From: a virus
Direction: 5' to 3' (one strand)
Virus record (IMG/VR): IMGVR_UViG_3300030329_004314
Coordinates: 1-64,000 of that record
Length of the DNA: 64,000 nucleotides
In this document: one piece after another, positions 17,184 to 25,069 of the stretch
Position numbering within the stretch: the first letter of the stretch is position 1
Layout: every line of letters begins with the position of its first letter
Translations under genes and position numbers: made by a program
Notes under the pieces: generated by a model
The model's database searches: none
Seen by the model: only the letters and a program-made list of their open reading frames with translations
Told to the model about the DNA's origin: nothing

Positions 17184-18081
17184 ACCCAAGTAACTCCAGA
17201 GTTTCAGCTATTGCATTTTCAACTTTTCCGCAAGGTCGCCATTCAGTTAACTCTAATAGCTTTTTATTACTGACCTTATAACTATGTTGATTTAATAATG
17301 GGGTATCAACAAATTCTACATCAAGATGACTGACATACTTCTTTATTTCTTCTACAATTTCTGAAAGCTTGTGATTGTCTGTCAAGACATTGTATGTCTG
17401 ATTATATACAAGCTCTTCGTCTAGTATATGTCTCATTAATGAACATAGATCTGACAGGCACAAATATGGCCTATAATGATGATAATTTTGTTTCCAAACA
17501 CTAAGAGGCTTGTTAAAAGCTGCTTGATAACAGAATTTATTTATTGCAGTATGGAATCTCATTCCATTGCTAATTCCGTATATAGTACCAAGCCTTAAAA
17601 TTATATATTTAGTTTCTTGTAGGTTTTCATTAATCCAGTCTTCTACCCATACCTTCGTCTCAGCGTAAGGGCTTTGTGCATTTACATATTTTTTATCTTC
17701 ATTTACTAATTTATCTGAAGTTCCGTAGACACTGGTCGAAGATGGAAATATTACTGTCTTTACTTTTGAATGTTCTACCTTAGTTAAAAATTTACAAGTC
17801 TGTTCTACATTAACTTTCCAAACCCATTTTGGATCTCTAAAGCTAGATGCAGCATCAGTTATAGCTGCCAAATGAATAACAGCATCAAATTTATCTAAAA
17901 AAGATTTGTCTAAATCAATAAATGAATGGTCAACAAACCTAATATTTTTTTCTAGATTGAATAATGAGCAGTACCTCTGAGTACTTAAATTGTCACATAC
18001 AGTTAGATCGTAATCAGATAAAAACCTAATCAAGCCCGATCCTATATGTCCAAGACCGCCTGTTATTAAGATTCTTTCCAT
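17119..18081 (-). CDS. NAD-dependent sugar epimerase/dehydratase
   Basis: 320 residues, extended SDR. NAD motif ITGGLGHIGSGL (5-16), HLAAITDAASS (~70-80), the Ser-containing PSSTSVYG (~112-119) and catalytic Y-x3-K in SPYAETK (~136-142). The C-terminal half (YRPYLCLSDLCSLMRHIL) forms the usual sugar-binding lobe. It belongs with UDP-glucose-4-epimerase-like enzymes, but the substrate cannot be read. A basic tail (RRRRKAGKK) is encoded in the stretch that overlaps the downstream reductase gene. The stop of the 3,4-ketoisomerase reading frame lies inside its start region (16-bp overlap). Confidence 0.78.
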   Translation of the reverse strand: MERILITGGLGHIGSGLIRFLSDYDLTVCDNLSTQRYCSLFNLEKNIRFVDHSFIDLDKSFLDKFDAVIHLAAITDAASSFRDPKWVWKVNVEQTCKFLTKVEHSKVKTVIFPSSTSVYGTSDKLVNEDKKYVNAQSPYAETKVWVEDWINENLQETKYIILRLGTIYGISNGMRFHTAINKFCYQAAFNKPLSVWKQNYHHYRPYLCLSDLCSLMRHILDEELVYNQTYNVLTDNHKLSEIVEEIKKYVSHLDVEFVDTPLLNQHSYKVSNKKLLELTEWRPCGKVENAIAETLELLGYEDINYRRRRKAGKKNNSVKP

Positions 18082-18464
18082 TCTAAAAATTCCTCATAAT
18101 TTCTTATGTAATCTTCTTCCATATAAAGATGGCTACACAAAACTAAAAGTACAGAGTTATTTGTAGTGTAAACTTGCTCTGCCCAAACCCCAGCGGGTAT
18201 GATAATTCCTTTACTTGCAGAGTTTATATGTATCGTTTGCTGTTCTTTTCCGTCTTTTAGTATTACAGTAATTCCACCATTTATACATACTAAGAGTTGT
18301 TCAGTCATTACATGTGCATGACCACCACGCTTTTCCCCTGCACTAACTCCATAAACATAGAATACTCTTTGGAAGTCAAAAGGTGCTTCTTTCAAGTTTT
18401 CTATTACTGTTAGGTTTCCTCTTTCGTCAGAGAATGTAGGCAAGTCAATTCTTTGAATATTCAT
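18066..18464 (-). CDS. fdtA: dTDP-4-oxo-6-deoxyglucose 3,4-ketoisomerase (FdtA/QdtA-like)
   Basis: 132 residues from the ATG that forms an ATGA overlap with the upstream stop; an in-frame ATG 18 bp earlier is less likely. Single cupin domain with FSDERGNLTVIE (11-22), the catalytic HAH (H49, H51 in KRGGHAHVMTEQ) and PAGVWAEQVY. This signature marks the FdtA/QdtA/WxcM-type ketoisomerases that convert dTDP-4-keto-6-deoxyglucose to the 3-keto form. Together with RfbA, RfbB and the DegT aminotransferase it forms a plausible path to a 3-amino-3,6-dideoxyhexose. Confidence 0.85.
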   Translation of the reverse strand: MNIQRIDLPTFSDERGNLTVIENLKEAPFDFQRVFYVYGVSAGEKRGGHAHVMTEQLLVCINGGITVILKDGKEQQTIHINSASKGIIIPAGVWAEQVYTTNNSVLLVLCSHLYMEEDYIRNYEEFLEWKES

Positions 18465-18910
18465 TTGTTTTCTGTTTCCCATTCTTCACCAAAGTCACCA
18501 ACCTTGGCTCTGAATTCATCTGAAGGATCATATTTTTCTGATAGATAGTATAGCATTATTGAGTTTGGCTCCAACGCTTGGTATCCATGATAAACTCCCG
18601 GTGGTATTTTTATTACTCTTTGTTCTCTTTCAGTAATATATAAGAACTCTGTTTTCTCTCCAGTTGACAAGCCAACTTTAAAAGAGCCTTTTATGCATAC
18701 CCAAAAGTCAGTCTGTTTTTCATGCTTGTGCCAAGCAACTATATGTTTAGTTGAATTAACATAAGAAATATTGATTTGCCCTTTCATAGAATCCTTCCCT
18801 GTAAATGAATCGTCAAATACATCTAAGTATCTTTCAGCACGATCATCTATATGGAAAGGAATCTTTTTGGCGTAATAGTTTTTTTTAGGAGATTTATCTG
18901 ACTTTTTCAA
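18461..18910 (-). CDS. RmlC/FdtA-like cupin sugar epimerase or isomerase
   Basis: 149 residues. The start is TTG, overlapping the upstream neuA-like stop as TTGA, with AGGGG 9 bp upstream; no in-frame ATG occurs before residue 42. A cupin barrel is suggested by AWHKHEKQTDFWVCIKGSFKVGL (split by strands) and KIPPGVYHGYQAL. The HxHxxQ pattern recalls dTDP-4-dehydrorhamnose 3,5-epimerase relatives, though the canonical RmlC length (~180) and His-Asp dyad are not fully clear. It probably acts on a nucleotide-activated keto-sugar. Substrate uncertain. Confidence 0.65.
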   Translation of the reverse strand: MKKSDKSPKKNYYAKKIPFHIDDRAERYLDVFDDSFTGKDSMKGQINISYVNSTKHIVAWHKHEKQTDFWVCIKGSFKVGLSTGEKTEFLYITEREQRVIKIPPGVYHGYQALEPNSIMLYYLSEKYDPSDEFRAKVGDFGEEWETENK

Positions 18911-19584
18911 AACAATATCCCCTGACTTATCATTTCTTCTGCTTTTTCTAAATCTTCAGCGGTATCAATGTCTACATACATTGATCTTGGTATTTCGACA
19001 CCTTTGACATTTCCGACAAAAAAGTTTTTGTGTTCTCTAATATGAGACCAGTGAGACATATAGAACGAACCATTTGGCTTGTAGTATTTTTGGATGAATT
19101 TGCTGTTTGTCAATCCAGAAGTTAGGTTGTCAAAAACTGGAAAAACGCTGTCATTCCTCTTAATCATAGCGAGTTGTATTGGTTCAGAATATTCACTAAT
19201 ACTAACTACAGAGTCACATTCTCGGAGAATCTCAATCGCTTTCGATATATCTTCTGTCTTCCTAAAAGGACATGTTGGCAAAAAGTAAGAAAAGACATCG
19301 TGTCTTTCCACATCTTGCATCATAGCAATTAACGCAGAAAGAACCGTTGCTTTCTCTGTAGCATACTCAGCAGGCCTATCATATATTTCTACGTCGTAAT
19401 CCTTCGCTACATCTTTTATTTCTTGTGAGTCAGTAGATACAATAATAGTATCAAATTCTCCAGAGTCTATTACTGTCTCTATTGTATGAACAATGAGTGG
19501 TCTGCCTCCTAAAAGACGAATGTTCTTATCTTTTAGTCTAGTCGATCCACCTCTCGCCGGTATAACAGCTAGTCTTGTGATCAT
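18907..19584 (-). CDS. neuA: CMP-sugar synthetase (CMP-N-acylneuraminate cytidylyltransferase-like)
   Basis: 225 residues, the standard length. CTP-binding loop IPARGGSTRLKDKNI (residues 8-22), GRPLIVHTIE, ST-D in IIVSTDSQE (~48-56), RP-E in DRPAEYAT and the C-terminal metal Asp pair in MYVDIDTAEDL (~203-213). It activates a nonulosonic or ulosonic acid with CTP to give a CMP-sugar. NeuA, PseF and KdsB-type specificity cannot be separated by eye, but the motif form is closest to NeuA/PseF. AAGGAG lies 6 bp before the ATG. It is two genes from kdsA and four from the GT29-like transferase, which would use its product. Confidence 0.82.
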   Translation of the reverse strand: MITRLAVIPARGGSTRLKDKNIRLLGGRPLIVHTIETVIDSGEFDTIIVSTDSQEIKDVAKDYDVEIYDRPAEYATEKATVLSALIAMMQDVERHDVFSYFLPTCPFRKTEDISKAIEILRECDSVVSISEYSEPIQLAMIKRNDSVFPVFDNLTSGLTNSKFIQKYYKPNGSFYMSHWSHIREHKNFFVGNVKGVEIPRSMYVDIDTAEDLEKAEEMISQGILF

Positions 19585-20303
19585 CCTTTTCTCCTTAGAT
19601 AGCCATCTGGATGACAGGAGAACAATAGTTTGTTGCGAATCCTTTCATCTCTCTCAAAATTTTCATTAGAATCCAGAAACTCATTCAAAGCGGTTCGTGG
19701 GTTATTTCCTTTACCCCATTCTTTATCTCTGTGAAGTTTTGGCATGTCTTCAATAACAGTGTCTGCACAAATCAAGTAGCATCCTTCACTTACCAGTTCA
19801 CTATATATATTAAGTTCTTTTAGTACATGTTCATGTGTATGGTGAGAGTCGAGTATTACCATGCATTTACCATCTACCTTGTTTTTTATTTGATCTAATG
19901 TTTCTTTGTGTAAAGAAGAGCCTTCTAGAAATATCAACTCTACTCCAATATTTTTTTTAGTTACTCTATCTAACATGTCTTCTGGCATGTAGATGTCGAT
20001 ACCTATTAATGATTTGCCACCATACATAGCCATTAATGTCGAGTAAAATAGTGATGATCCTCCCCAAGCTACTCCTACCTCAATAATATGGTCTGGCTTA
20101 GTATCAAGAATTATTTCTTGTATTGCAAACATATCTTGCGGTAACTGAAGGACTGGTTCTCCTTGCCAATTAGTTTGGTTAATCCAGTGATAACTGTCAG
20201 CATGACACAAAGTGCTTATTGCCTTATTCTTCAAAGATTTGTCTTCCCACATATCTTTTGCTTCAGACAGTCGTAGTTCCTCAAATTCTTCCCTAGTGTA
20301 CAC
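19581..20303 (-). CDS. CmcI-like SAM-dependent methyltransferase
   Basis: 240 residues with a GTG start, supported by AGGAG ~9 bp upstream. SAM-binding motif IIEVGVAWGGSSLFYSTL (~73-90), acidic LIGIDIYM and LDSHHTHEHVLKEL (~150-163) are features of the cephalosporin hydroxylase (CmcI)/rhamnosyl O-methyltransferase family, whose LDSxHxxxHV motif holds a Mg ion. Members in polysaccharide clusters O-methylate sugars. It overlaps kdsA by 11 bp and is coupled to neuA by an ATGA junction. Confidence 0.75.
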   Translation of the reverse strand: MYTREEFEELRLSEAKDMWEDKSLKNKAISTLCHADSYHWINQTNWQGEPVLQLPQDMFAIQEIILDTKPDHIIEVGVAWGGSSLFYSTLMAMYGGKSLIGIDIYMPEDMLDRVTKKNIGVELIFLEGSSLHKETLDQIKNKVDGKCMVILDSHHTHEHVLKELNIYSELVSEGCYLICADTVIEDMPKLHRDKEWGKGNNPRTALNEFLDSNENFERDERIRNKLLFSCHPDGYLRRKG

Positions 20304-21060
20304 AGGCTTTGATCTCCTCTTGTTTTGTAATCAAATAATCGACTCTAGAAAGATCTATTTGGCAGTCGGCATCTGAAGTAGACGAAGGAGGATGAGGATG
20401 AACCTCGGCAAATACAGCGTCATAGCCAAACACGCCAGATGATAGAAGATATTTTTCTGCTAATGACCTATCTCCTTGAGTACCATACACATGCCTGCTT
20501 CTTTGTGTAGAGTGAGTACAGTCAATTACAACTTTGTCATAACACTTTTTCAATTCTTCTATAATAGTAAAATCGACAATCAACTTGTCGTAACCATAGT
20601 TAGAACCCCTGTCGCATACCCATGCCTCTGTACTAGGGTCTGTATCTTTAATTTTATCTAAAGACTTAATCAGGTTGTTAGGCCCGATCCACTGACCCTT
20701 CTTTATGTTTACTTTGTCAAATGACTGAGCAGAAGCAACTATTAGGTCTGTTTGACGACATAGAAAAGCAGGGATTTGCACCAAGTCAATCACACCAGCA
20801 AGCTTTTCTACCTGCCACACTTCATGAATATCTGTGGTTAATTTTATAGTAGGGTGCTTTTCTTTTACCTCACGAAAAAGTTCAATCCCTTCTTCCAAAC
20901 CAACACCACGTCCTCCGTATAAAGAAGTACGATTAGCTTTATCAAAAGAGGCTTTATAATACCAGTCACGATCACCCATTATTTCTACTAAGTGATCAGC
21001 CGTATTTAGGTACATCTCCCTGTTGTCAATAGTACAAGGCCCTAGTATCCAAGTGGTCAT
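20293..21060 (-). CDS. kdsA: 3-deoxy-D-manno-octulosonate 8-phosphate (Kdo8P) synthase
   Basis: 255 residues, slightly below the usual ~275-280. ILGPCTID (metal-type Cys at residue 8), YKASFDKANRTS (~35-46), TDIHEV (~76-81), QIPAFLCRQTDL (~95-106) and the CTHSTQ and late ASTSDAD-like (PSSTSDADC) motifs match KdsA, which condenses PEP with arabinose-5-phosphate. The Cys in GPC suggests the metal-dependent class. Kdo is a core LPS sugar, so a phage copy implies synthesis of an ulosonic acid in the infected cell. ATGA overlap with the upstream aldolase gene. Confidence 0.88.
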   Translation of the reverse strand: MTTWILGPCTIDNREMYLNTADHLVEIMGDRDWYYKASFDKANRTSLYGGRGVGLEEGIELFREVKEKHPTIKLTTDIHEVWQVEKLAGVIDLVQIPAFLCRQTDLIVASAQSFDKVNIKKGQWIGPNNLIKSLDKIKDTDPSTEAWVCDRGSNYGYDKLIVDFTIIEELKKCYDKVVIDCTHSTQRSRHVYGTQGDRSLAEKYLLSSGVFGYDAVFAEVHPHPPSSTSDADCQIDLSRVDYLITKQEEIKACVH

Positions 21061-21944
21061 TTAACAATCTCCAAAATTTTAGCAATTCTCTTTTTCTCTG
21101 TAGGTGTGACAGAAGGAAAGGGATGCCTATTGTAATCACAAAATCCTAGCTGACGAAGAGCCTCCCTCATCGCCTTGTGCCATCCAATTGACATAAACAC
21201 ATCGAATAACTGTGTCTCTTTATGGATGTAGAACATACTTTTTGTCTTAAAGTATTCTATTTCTTGCTTTGGAAACATACTTCCAATGCCAGAGACGAAG
21301 GATTGTACACCGGTGGGTTGTAGCGCATTGAAGCGACGAATACTCCCGCCAGCAACTATAACACAGAAATTCTTCTTGTCAATATCTTTGCATACATTAA
21401 ATGCCAATCCGAGGTCAGAAGTTTCTTCTTTCATGCCAAATATGTTTTTATGAGAAGAAATCTTATTAATTAATTCTGCTGTATAATCATAAGACCCTCC
21501 AGTTCCCTTACGCATGAACATACCATGAAATATTACGGGTAACTTACTTCTATCTGCTATCTTATGAAAGTAGCTAACAATGGTCTTATCGTCATAATAT
21601 CTATCAGGATAAAGAGCCATTAAAAAAGTTTTATTACTTTTCTTCATCTTTTCGTTATAAAAGTCAACATCATCAAGTACAGACCGTAAATCTTTTCCCT
21701 GAAGACCAATTATCTTTGTATTTACGAAAGAGTCATAGAGAGTAAAGTTGAGAGAAAATATTTCTTCCTTACTTAGAAGATTATATTGAGAAGTCCCTGC
21801 TGTAGTCATAACGCATTTTGCGCCATTTGATTGCAAGTATGATATGTACTTTTTTGTCTTTGCTAGATCTAGGTCTCCGTTTCTTTTATAAGAAGGAGGC
21901 AACGCAAAAGATGGTGTGTCGCATAACATTTTTGACTTATTCAT
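21057..21944 (-). CDS. DapA/NanA-family Schiff-base aldolase
   Basis: 295 residues, TIM-barrel DHDPS/N-acetylneuraminate lyase family. Seen: TTAGTSQYNLLSKEE (~47-61), corresponding to the GTTGE...S loop, and the Schiff-base Lys in FGMKEETSD (~165-173). The conserved Tyr of the family is probably in ALYPDRYY. Members use pyruvate as a donor or product, so this enzyme could form or cleave a keto-acid sugar. Between kdsA and a GT29-like transferase, a role in ulosonic-acid metabolism is likely. It should not be called dihydrodipicolinate synthase on this evidence. Confidence 0.78.
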   Translation of the reverse strand: MNKSKMLCDTPSFALPPSYKRNGDLDLAKTKKYISYLQSNGAKCVMTTAGTSQYNLLSKEEIFSLNFTLYDSFVNTKIIGLQGKDLRSVLDDVDFYNEKMKKSNKTFLMALYPDRYYDDKTIVSYFHKIADRSKLPVIFHGMFMRKGTGGSYDYTAELINKISSHKNIFGMKEETSDLGLAFNVCKDIDKKNFCVIVAGGSIRRFNALQPTGVQSFVSGIGSMFPKQEIEYFKTKSMFYIHKETQLFDVFMSIGWHKAMREALRQLGFCDYNRHPFPSVTPTEKKRIAKILEIVK

Positions 21945-22578
21945 AAGATATAATTAATCCTTTGTCTATCAATTCTTTTATTTTAGATCTTTCATATTTG
22001 TAGTGATGGGTCATATGAGTCCCTTTGTCTTCCCAGTAATGCTGCGCGAACTCGTCATTCAACCCAAAACCGAATATATGAGGTATGACACCAACACGAA
22101 TACATAGGTGTATTATCGCAAAACCTATGCTTGGTCTTCTATGGCCCGTGTTAACTTGACATATGTGTTGTATTGAAGAGTAGTCTCCTAGATAAGGATC
22201 GCAAGACGAATGTATGTTCTCATGTCTTGACCTCCATTCATCACCCCTGCCGTTATGTTCATTAGTCTGTGGGCCAATCATTAATATTTTCATATTTCTA
22301 AGATCTTTGACGAAGTTTGCTGGTTGACCTTTGTTCGTCCAGTTGCCGACTCTTGGGTGCGGCACATTTGAAAATACATGTTGATTAGCAACACGAATAG
22401 TGGTTCTAGAACCTACATGGGTTTCATAGCTTTCTGTTGGCGCTCTGTTAAATCTAACTATGTCGTCGAATTCGTCAATGAATTCACCGTATGTTCTATT
22501 AAGTATAGATGGACTAGAAGCAATTATTGCTATGTTGTTACTTACATCTAGGTCTGGAGTTACATATTGAAGTATCAT
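21937..22578 (-). CDS. GT29-type sialyltransferase-like glycosyltransferase
   Basis: 213 residues. The ATG at 22578 gives an ATGA overlap with the upstream stop and has a perfect AGGAGG 9 bp before it; the ATG at 22587 abuts that site and is disfavoured. All four sialylmotifs are recognisable: L (NIAIIASSPSILN ... FDDIVRFNRAP ... HVGSRTTIR, ~14-62), S (RRPSIGFAIIHL ... HIFGFG, ~148-173), motif III (HYWE, ~181) and VS (H-x4-E in HHYKYE). The disulfide cysteines of animal enzymes are absent. GT29 enzymes transfer sialic acid, and plant members probably Kdo-like sugars, from CMP donors. The adjacent CMP-sugar synthetase and kdsA fit that chemistry. Confidence 0.82.
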   Translation of the reverse strand: MILQYVTPDLDVSNNIAIIASSPSILNRTYGEFIDEFDDIVRFNRAPTESYETHVGSRTTIRVANQHVFSNVPHPRVGNWTNKGQPANFVKDLRNMKILMIGPQTNEHNGRGDEWRSRHENIHSSCDPYLGDYSSIQHICQVNTGHRRPSIGFAIIHLCIRVGVIPHIFGFGLNDEFAQHYWEDKGTHMTHHYKYERSKIKELIDKGLIISYE

Positions 22579-23258
22579 CCACAACATCCTCCTGAACTTA
22601 CATTTTCAATAGCACCTAAGTCTTTTAAGAGAAGAACGTCTACTGAGTCTTCTTCTCCGTTTGGATTTGTGCCAAATGTATCCCATTTGAATATCGTATA
22701 CCCATTTTTCTTTATTGTTTGCAAAAACTCTGACTTGTTATATGAAAATTTATATGTCTTTATTCCGTATGGTGTTTGATAAACTTCGCTATTACTTTTT
22801 TCTTTTGTTATTGGTATTCTCTGCAAAATTATCATATTTGCGCATATGCTAAGTATGTGTTCTAGGCATTCATTTCCATTTGGTAGTATGTCTATCAGCC
22901 CATTAACAACAATAAGGTCATTATCAAAAATATCATCCCACTTGATATCTTGATAAGATTTGTTATAAAAACTACCAATCTCTCCAAATGATTCACTTGC
23001 TAGGTCAACTGCCTCTTTTGAATAGTCATACCCTATGTATTGAACATCCTCAAACTCTTGCGCTACTATCATTGAGTAGGCACCACACCCACAACCAATG
23101 TCAATAACTCTAGAAATTCTCTTCCTTACCATCGTTGCCTGATCAACAAAATGGTGCCAATGTGCAGGCCATTCATTTTGAAACTGGCTTATGTTAAGTC
23201 TTAATTGCTGTACAAATACATCTCTGTTTTTCCATGAGTCAATGTGTTCGGAATTCAT
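22575..23258 (-). CDS. Class I SAM-dependent methyltransferase
   Basis: 227 residues. SAM motif I is VIDIGCGCGAYSMIVA (~51-66), motif II YIGYDYSKEAVDLA (~74-87), and LIVVNGLIDILPNG is the post-motif acidic strand. The N-terminal ~45 residues are helical. It probably methylates a sugar or nucleotide sugar, given its position; the acceptor cannot be told. The C-terminus ends in a Cys pair (SSGGCCG). It overlaps the upstream family 2 transferase by 20 bp. Confidence 0.75.
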   Translation of the reverse strand: MNSEHIDSWKNRDVFVQQLRLNISQFQNEWPAHWHHFVDQATMVRKRISRVIDIGCGCGAYSMIVAQEFEDVQYIGYDYSKEAVDLASESFGEIGSFYNKSYQDIKWDDIFDNDLIVVNGLIDILPNGNECLEHILSICANMIILQRIPITKEKSNSEVYQTPYGIKTYKFSYNKSEFLQTIKKNGYTIFKWDTFGTNPNGEEDSVDVLLLKDLGAIENVSSGGCCG

Positions 23259-24132
23259 TTAGCTGATCCTCAAACCTTTTTTTCAACTTGTCCATATTCT
23301 GTAGAATTATCTCTGGGTGTTCTTCTTCAAAAGGCTTTGTTCTACAAGAGCCTCTTACACTAGGTTTGAACTCATGAACACCGTCATACTCTTCTTCTAT
23401 TCGACTTCTGGTTGATTGACTTCCAGTAACCCAAGGAAGGTATACATTTTCAAAATAATCATCAATACAATTTTGTTTACTTACCGCTGCTTTATAGTAG
23501 CTTACTTTTTGTTTTACTTGTTGAGGGAAGACGTAGCTGTAGTGATACATTCTGACACCAAGTTTTTCATCCAGCGTATTATGGTCTAGGTGTCTTTTTG
23601 GCAATCTTTCGTGTATAGGTATCGTGTGAGCTATAGTAGGAGGTCTATGTGTTGCCCAATAAGAACCCGGATATACCTTTCGGATTCTCATAAATTCTGC
23701 TCCTTCTTCAAATCCTCCTAATACATTATCAAATCCCCCATAGAAACTTCTGCTTCTGAAACCTACTGAAGTGATTTTGAACTCTTCCAATACCTCCATG
23801 ATCGTTTCAATATCTCTTGACTTGAATACTTCATCACAATCTAAGTTCCATATGTAATCATTGTCTTCATCCAAAAGTTTCATATATGTATTGCACTGAT
23901 GATCCTTTTCCTGATATTGGCTACTTACGATCTGTATTTTATTTTCAGGGTCTGGAATAGAATTCAATACTTCTATGGTTCCATCTGTAGACTTGGATAG
24001 TCCTTGTTGTTGCCAGTATGTTACTGGGCCTTCAGCAATCAAAATTTGATTTGCATATGGGTAAACAGATTTTATGCACTCTTCAAGTACATAGTTTCCA
24101 TTAAGAACAATCATTCCAAAGGCTATCTTCAT
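23239..24132 (-). CDS. Family 2 glycosyltransferase
   Basis: 297 residues. GT-A start IAFGMIVLNGNYVLEECIKSV (~3-23, split by a loop), ILIAEGP, KSTDGTIEVL (~46-55), and the DxD-like metal motif WNLDCDEVF (~93-101). The C-terminal half has many Tyr and basic residues and a HYSYVFPQQV stretch common in GT2 proteins with the DCDE motif. Likely adds a hexose to a glycan. It shares an ATGA overlap with the upstream family 8-like transferase. Confidence 0.78.
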   Translation of the reverse strand: MKIAFGMIVLNGNYVLEECIKSVYPYANQILIAEGPVTYWQQQGLSKSTDGTIEVLNSIPDPENKIQIVSSQYQEKDHQCNTYMKLLDEDNDYIWNLDCDEVFKSRDIETIMEVLEEFKITSVGFRSRSFYGGFDNVLGGFEEGAEFMRIRKVYPGSYWATHRPPTIAHTIPIHERLPKRHLDHNTLDEKLGVRMYHYSYVFPQQVKQKVSYYKAAVSKQNCIDDYFENVYLPWVTGSQSTRSRIEEEYDGVHEFKPSVRGSCRTKPFEEEHPEIILQNMDKLKKRFEDQLNEFRTH

Positions 24133-25037
24133 AGTTTATATGTACTCTTTATCATGTATGTGCAGTCATAGTAATTGTCGTAAACATCTTTTATTCCTAA
24201 GTTAGGCAATATATTTCCCCATTCTCCATGCCTGTCTACTCTATATAAACCCTCATCATAGTTAGGATTGAAATGGGAGAAGTGATTGAAAACTAAATCT
24301 TGAGTCACTTTCCCCTGCTTCATTACAAATTGAGAGTCCCACATTATTTTCTTATCTTGTATTTCAGCATGAGGAAAATTCCAAGGCGCACCATGCCCTA
24401 TGTCTTCGTCTATAATTTTTACATTGTTCTGACCAAATATCTCCCCAAACAACTCTAGGTACTTTTGATCTCCGCATGTGCCATGTGTGACAGAAAACCT
24501 ATTATTAGTATCAACAACCACATCCTTCCAAAAACTTGAGCAGGGCAGACCTACCTCATCGTTACGGAAGTACACAATACCTACATTGTAATAACCAGTA
24601 CGGCTATTAGACTCAAGCGATTGGTGCTTATGGGTAATTAATCCAATAGAGTAATTATCTACACAGTCAAATATGACTCGTGGGTCTTTATAAAATAGAA
24701 TATCGGAGTCCACATAGAGACACTCACTACATTTTTTCAATACAAAGTTTGTAAAGAAGGCCGACAAAGCCCAATGAAATTCACAATGACCATCAGGATG
24801 TGTTCCATCGTCCCTAGCGTTATTCTTCTTTAGTAGTTCAAAGTCGTCACTAGCTAAATCATCCAACCTATACGGAATAATCTCTCTGAAGTTTATATCG
24901 TTTAACTTGTGATAGGCAGTATCATCTGTACAAAGATAATGTAATTCAAATGGTTCTGATGCGTACTGCCTTATCGAATGATACATCGTAAGACCATATG
25001 TAAGATATTTACTGTCTGAAAGAGTTGCGAATATCAT
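24129..25037 (-). CDS. Family 8-like (GT-A) glycosyltransferase
   Basis: 302 residues. MIFATLSDSKYLTYGLTMYHS opening is split into the nucleotide-binding strand and helix of GT8-like enzymes; the metal motif is YVDSDILFYKDP (~108-119), followed by YYNVGIVYFRND (~148-159) and the late HFSHFNP His motif (~265). These are the usual GT8 landmarks. It would transfer a hexose (often Gal or Glc) with retention. A 32-bp gap separates it from the upstream gene. Confidence 0.75.
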   Translation of the reverse strand: MIFATLSDSKYLTYGLTMYHSIRQYASEPFELHYLCTDDTAYHKLNDINFREIIPYRLDDLASDDFELLKKNNARDDGTHPDGHCEFHWALSAFFTNFVLKKCSECLYVDSDILFYKDPRVIFDCVDNYSIGLITHKHQSLESNSRTGYYNVGIVYFRNDEVGLPCSSFWKDVVVDTNNRFSVTHGTCGDQKYLELFGEIFGQNNVKIIDEDIGHGAPWNFPHAEIQDKKIMWDSQFVMKQGKVTQDLVFNHFSHFNPNYDEGLYRVDRHGEWGNILPNLGIKDVYDNYYDCTYMIKSTYKL

Positions 25038-25069
25038 TTTATGTAAAACCTAATTTTTATCTTAATATG

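Noticed and set aside
21057-21944. Dihydrodipicolinate synthase for lysine synthesis
   Set aside because: Family fold fits but context is ulosonic-acid sugars; no lysine genes nearby.
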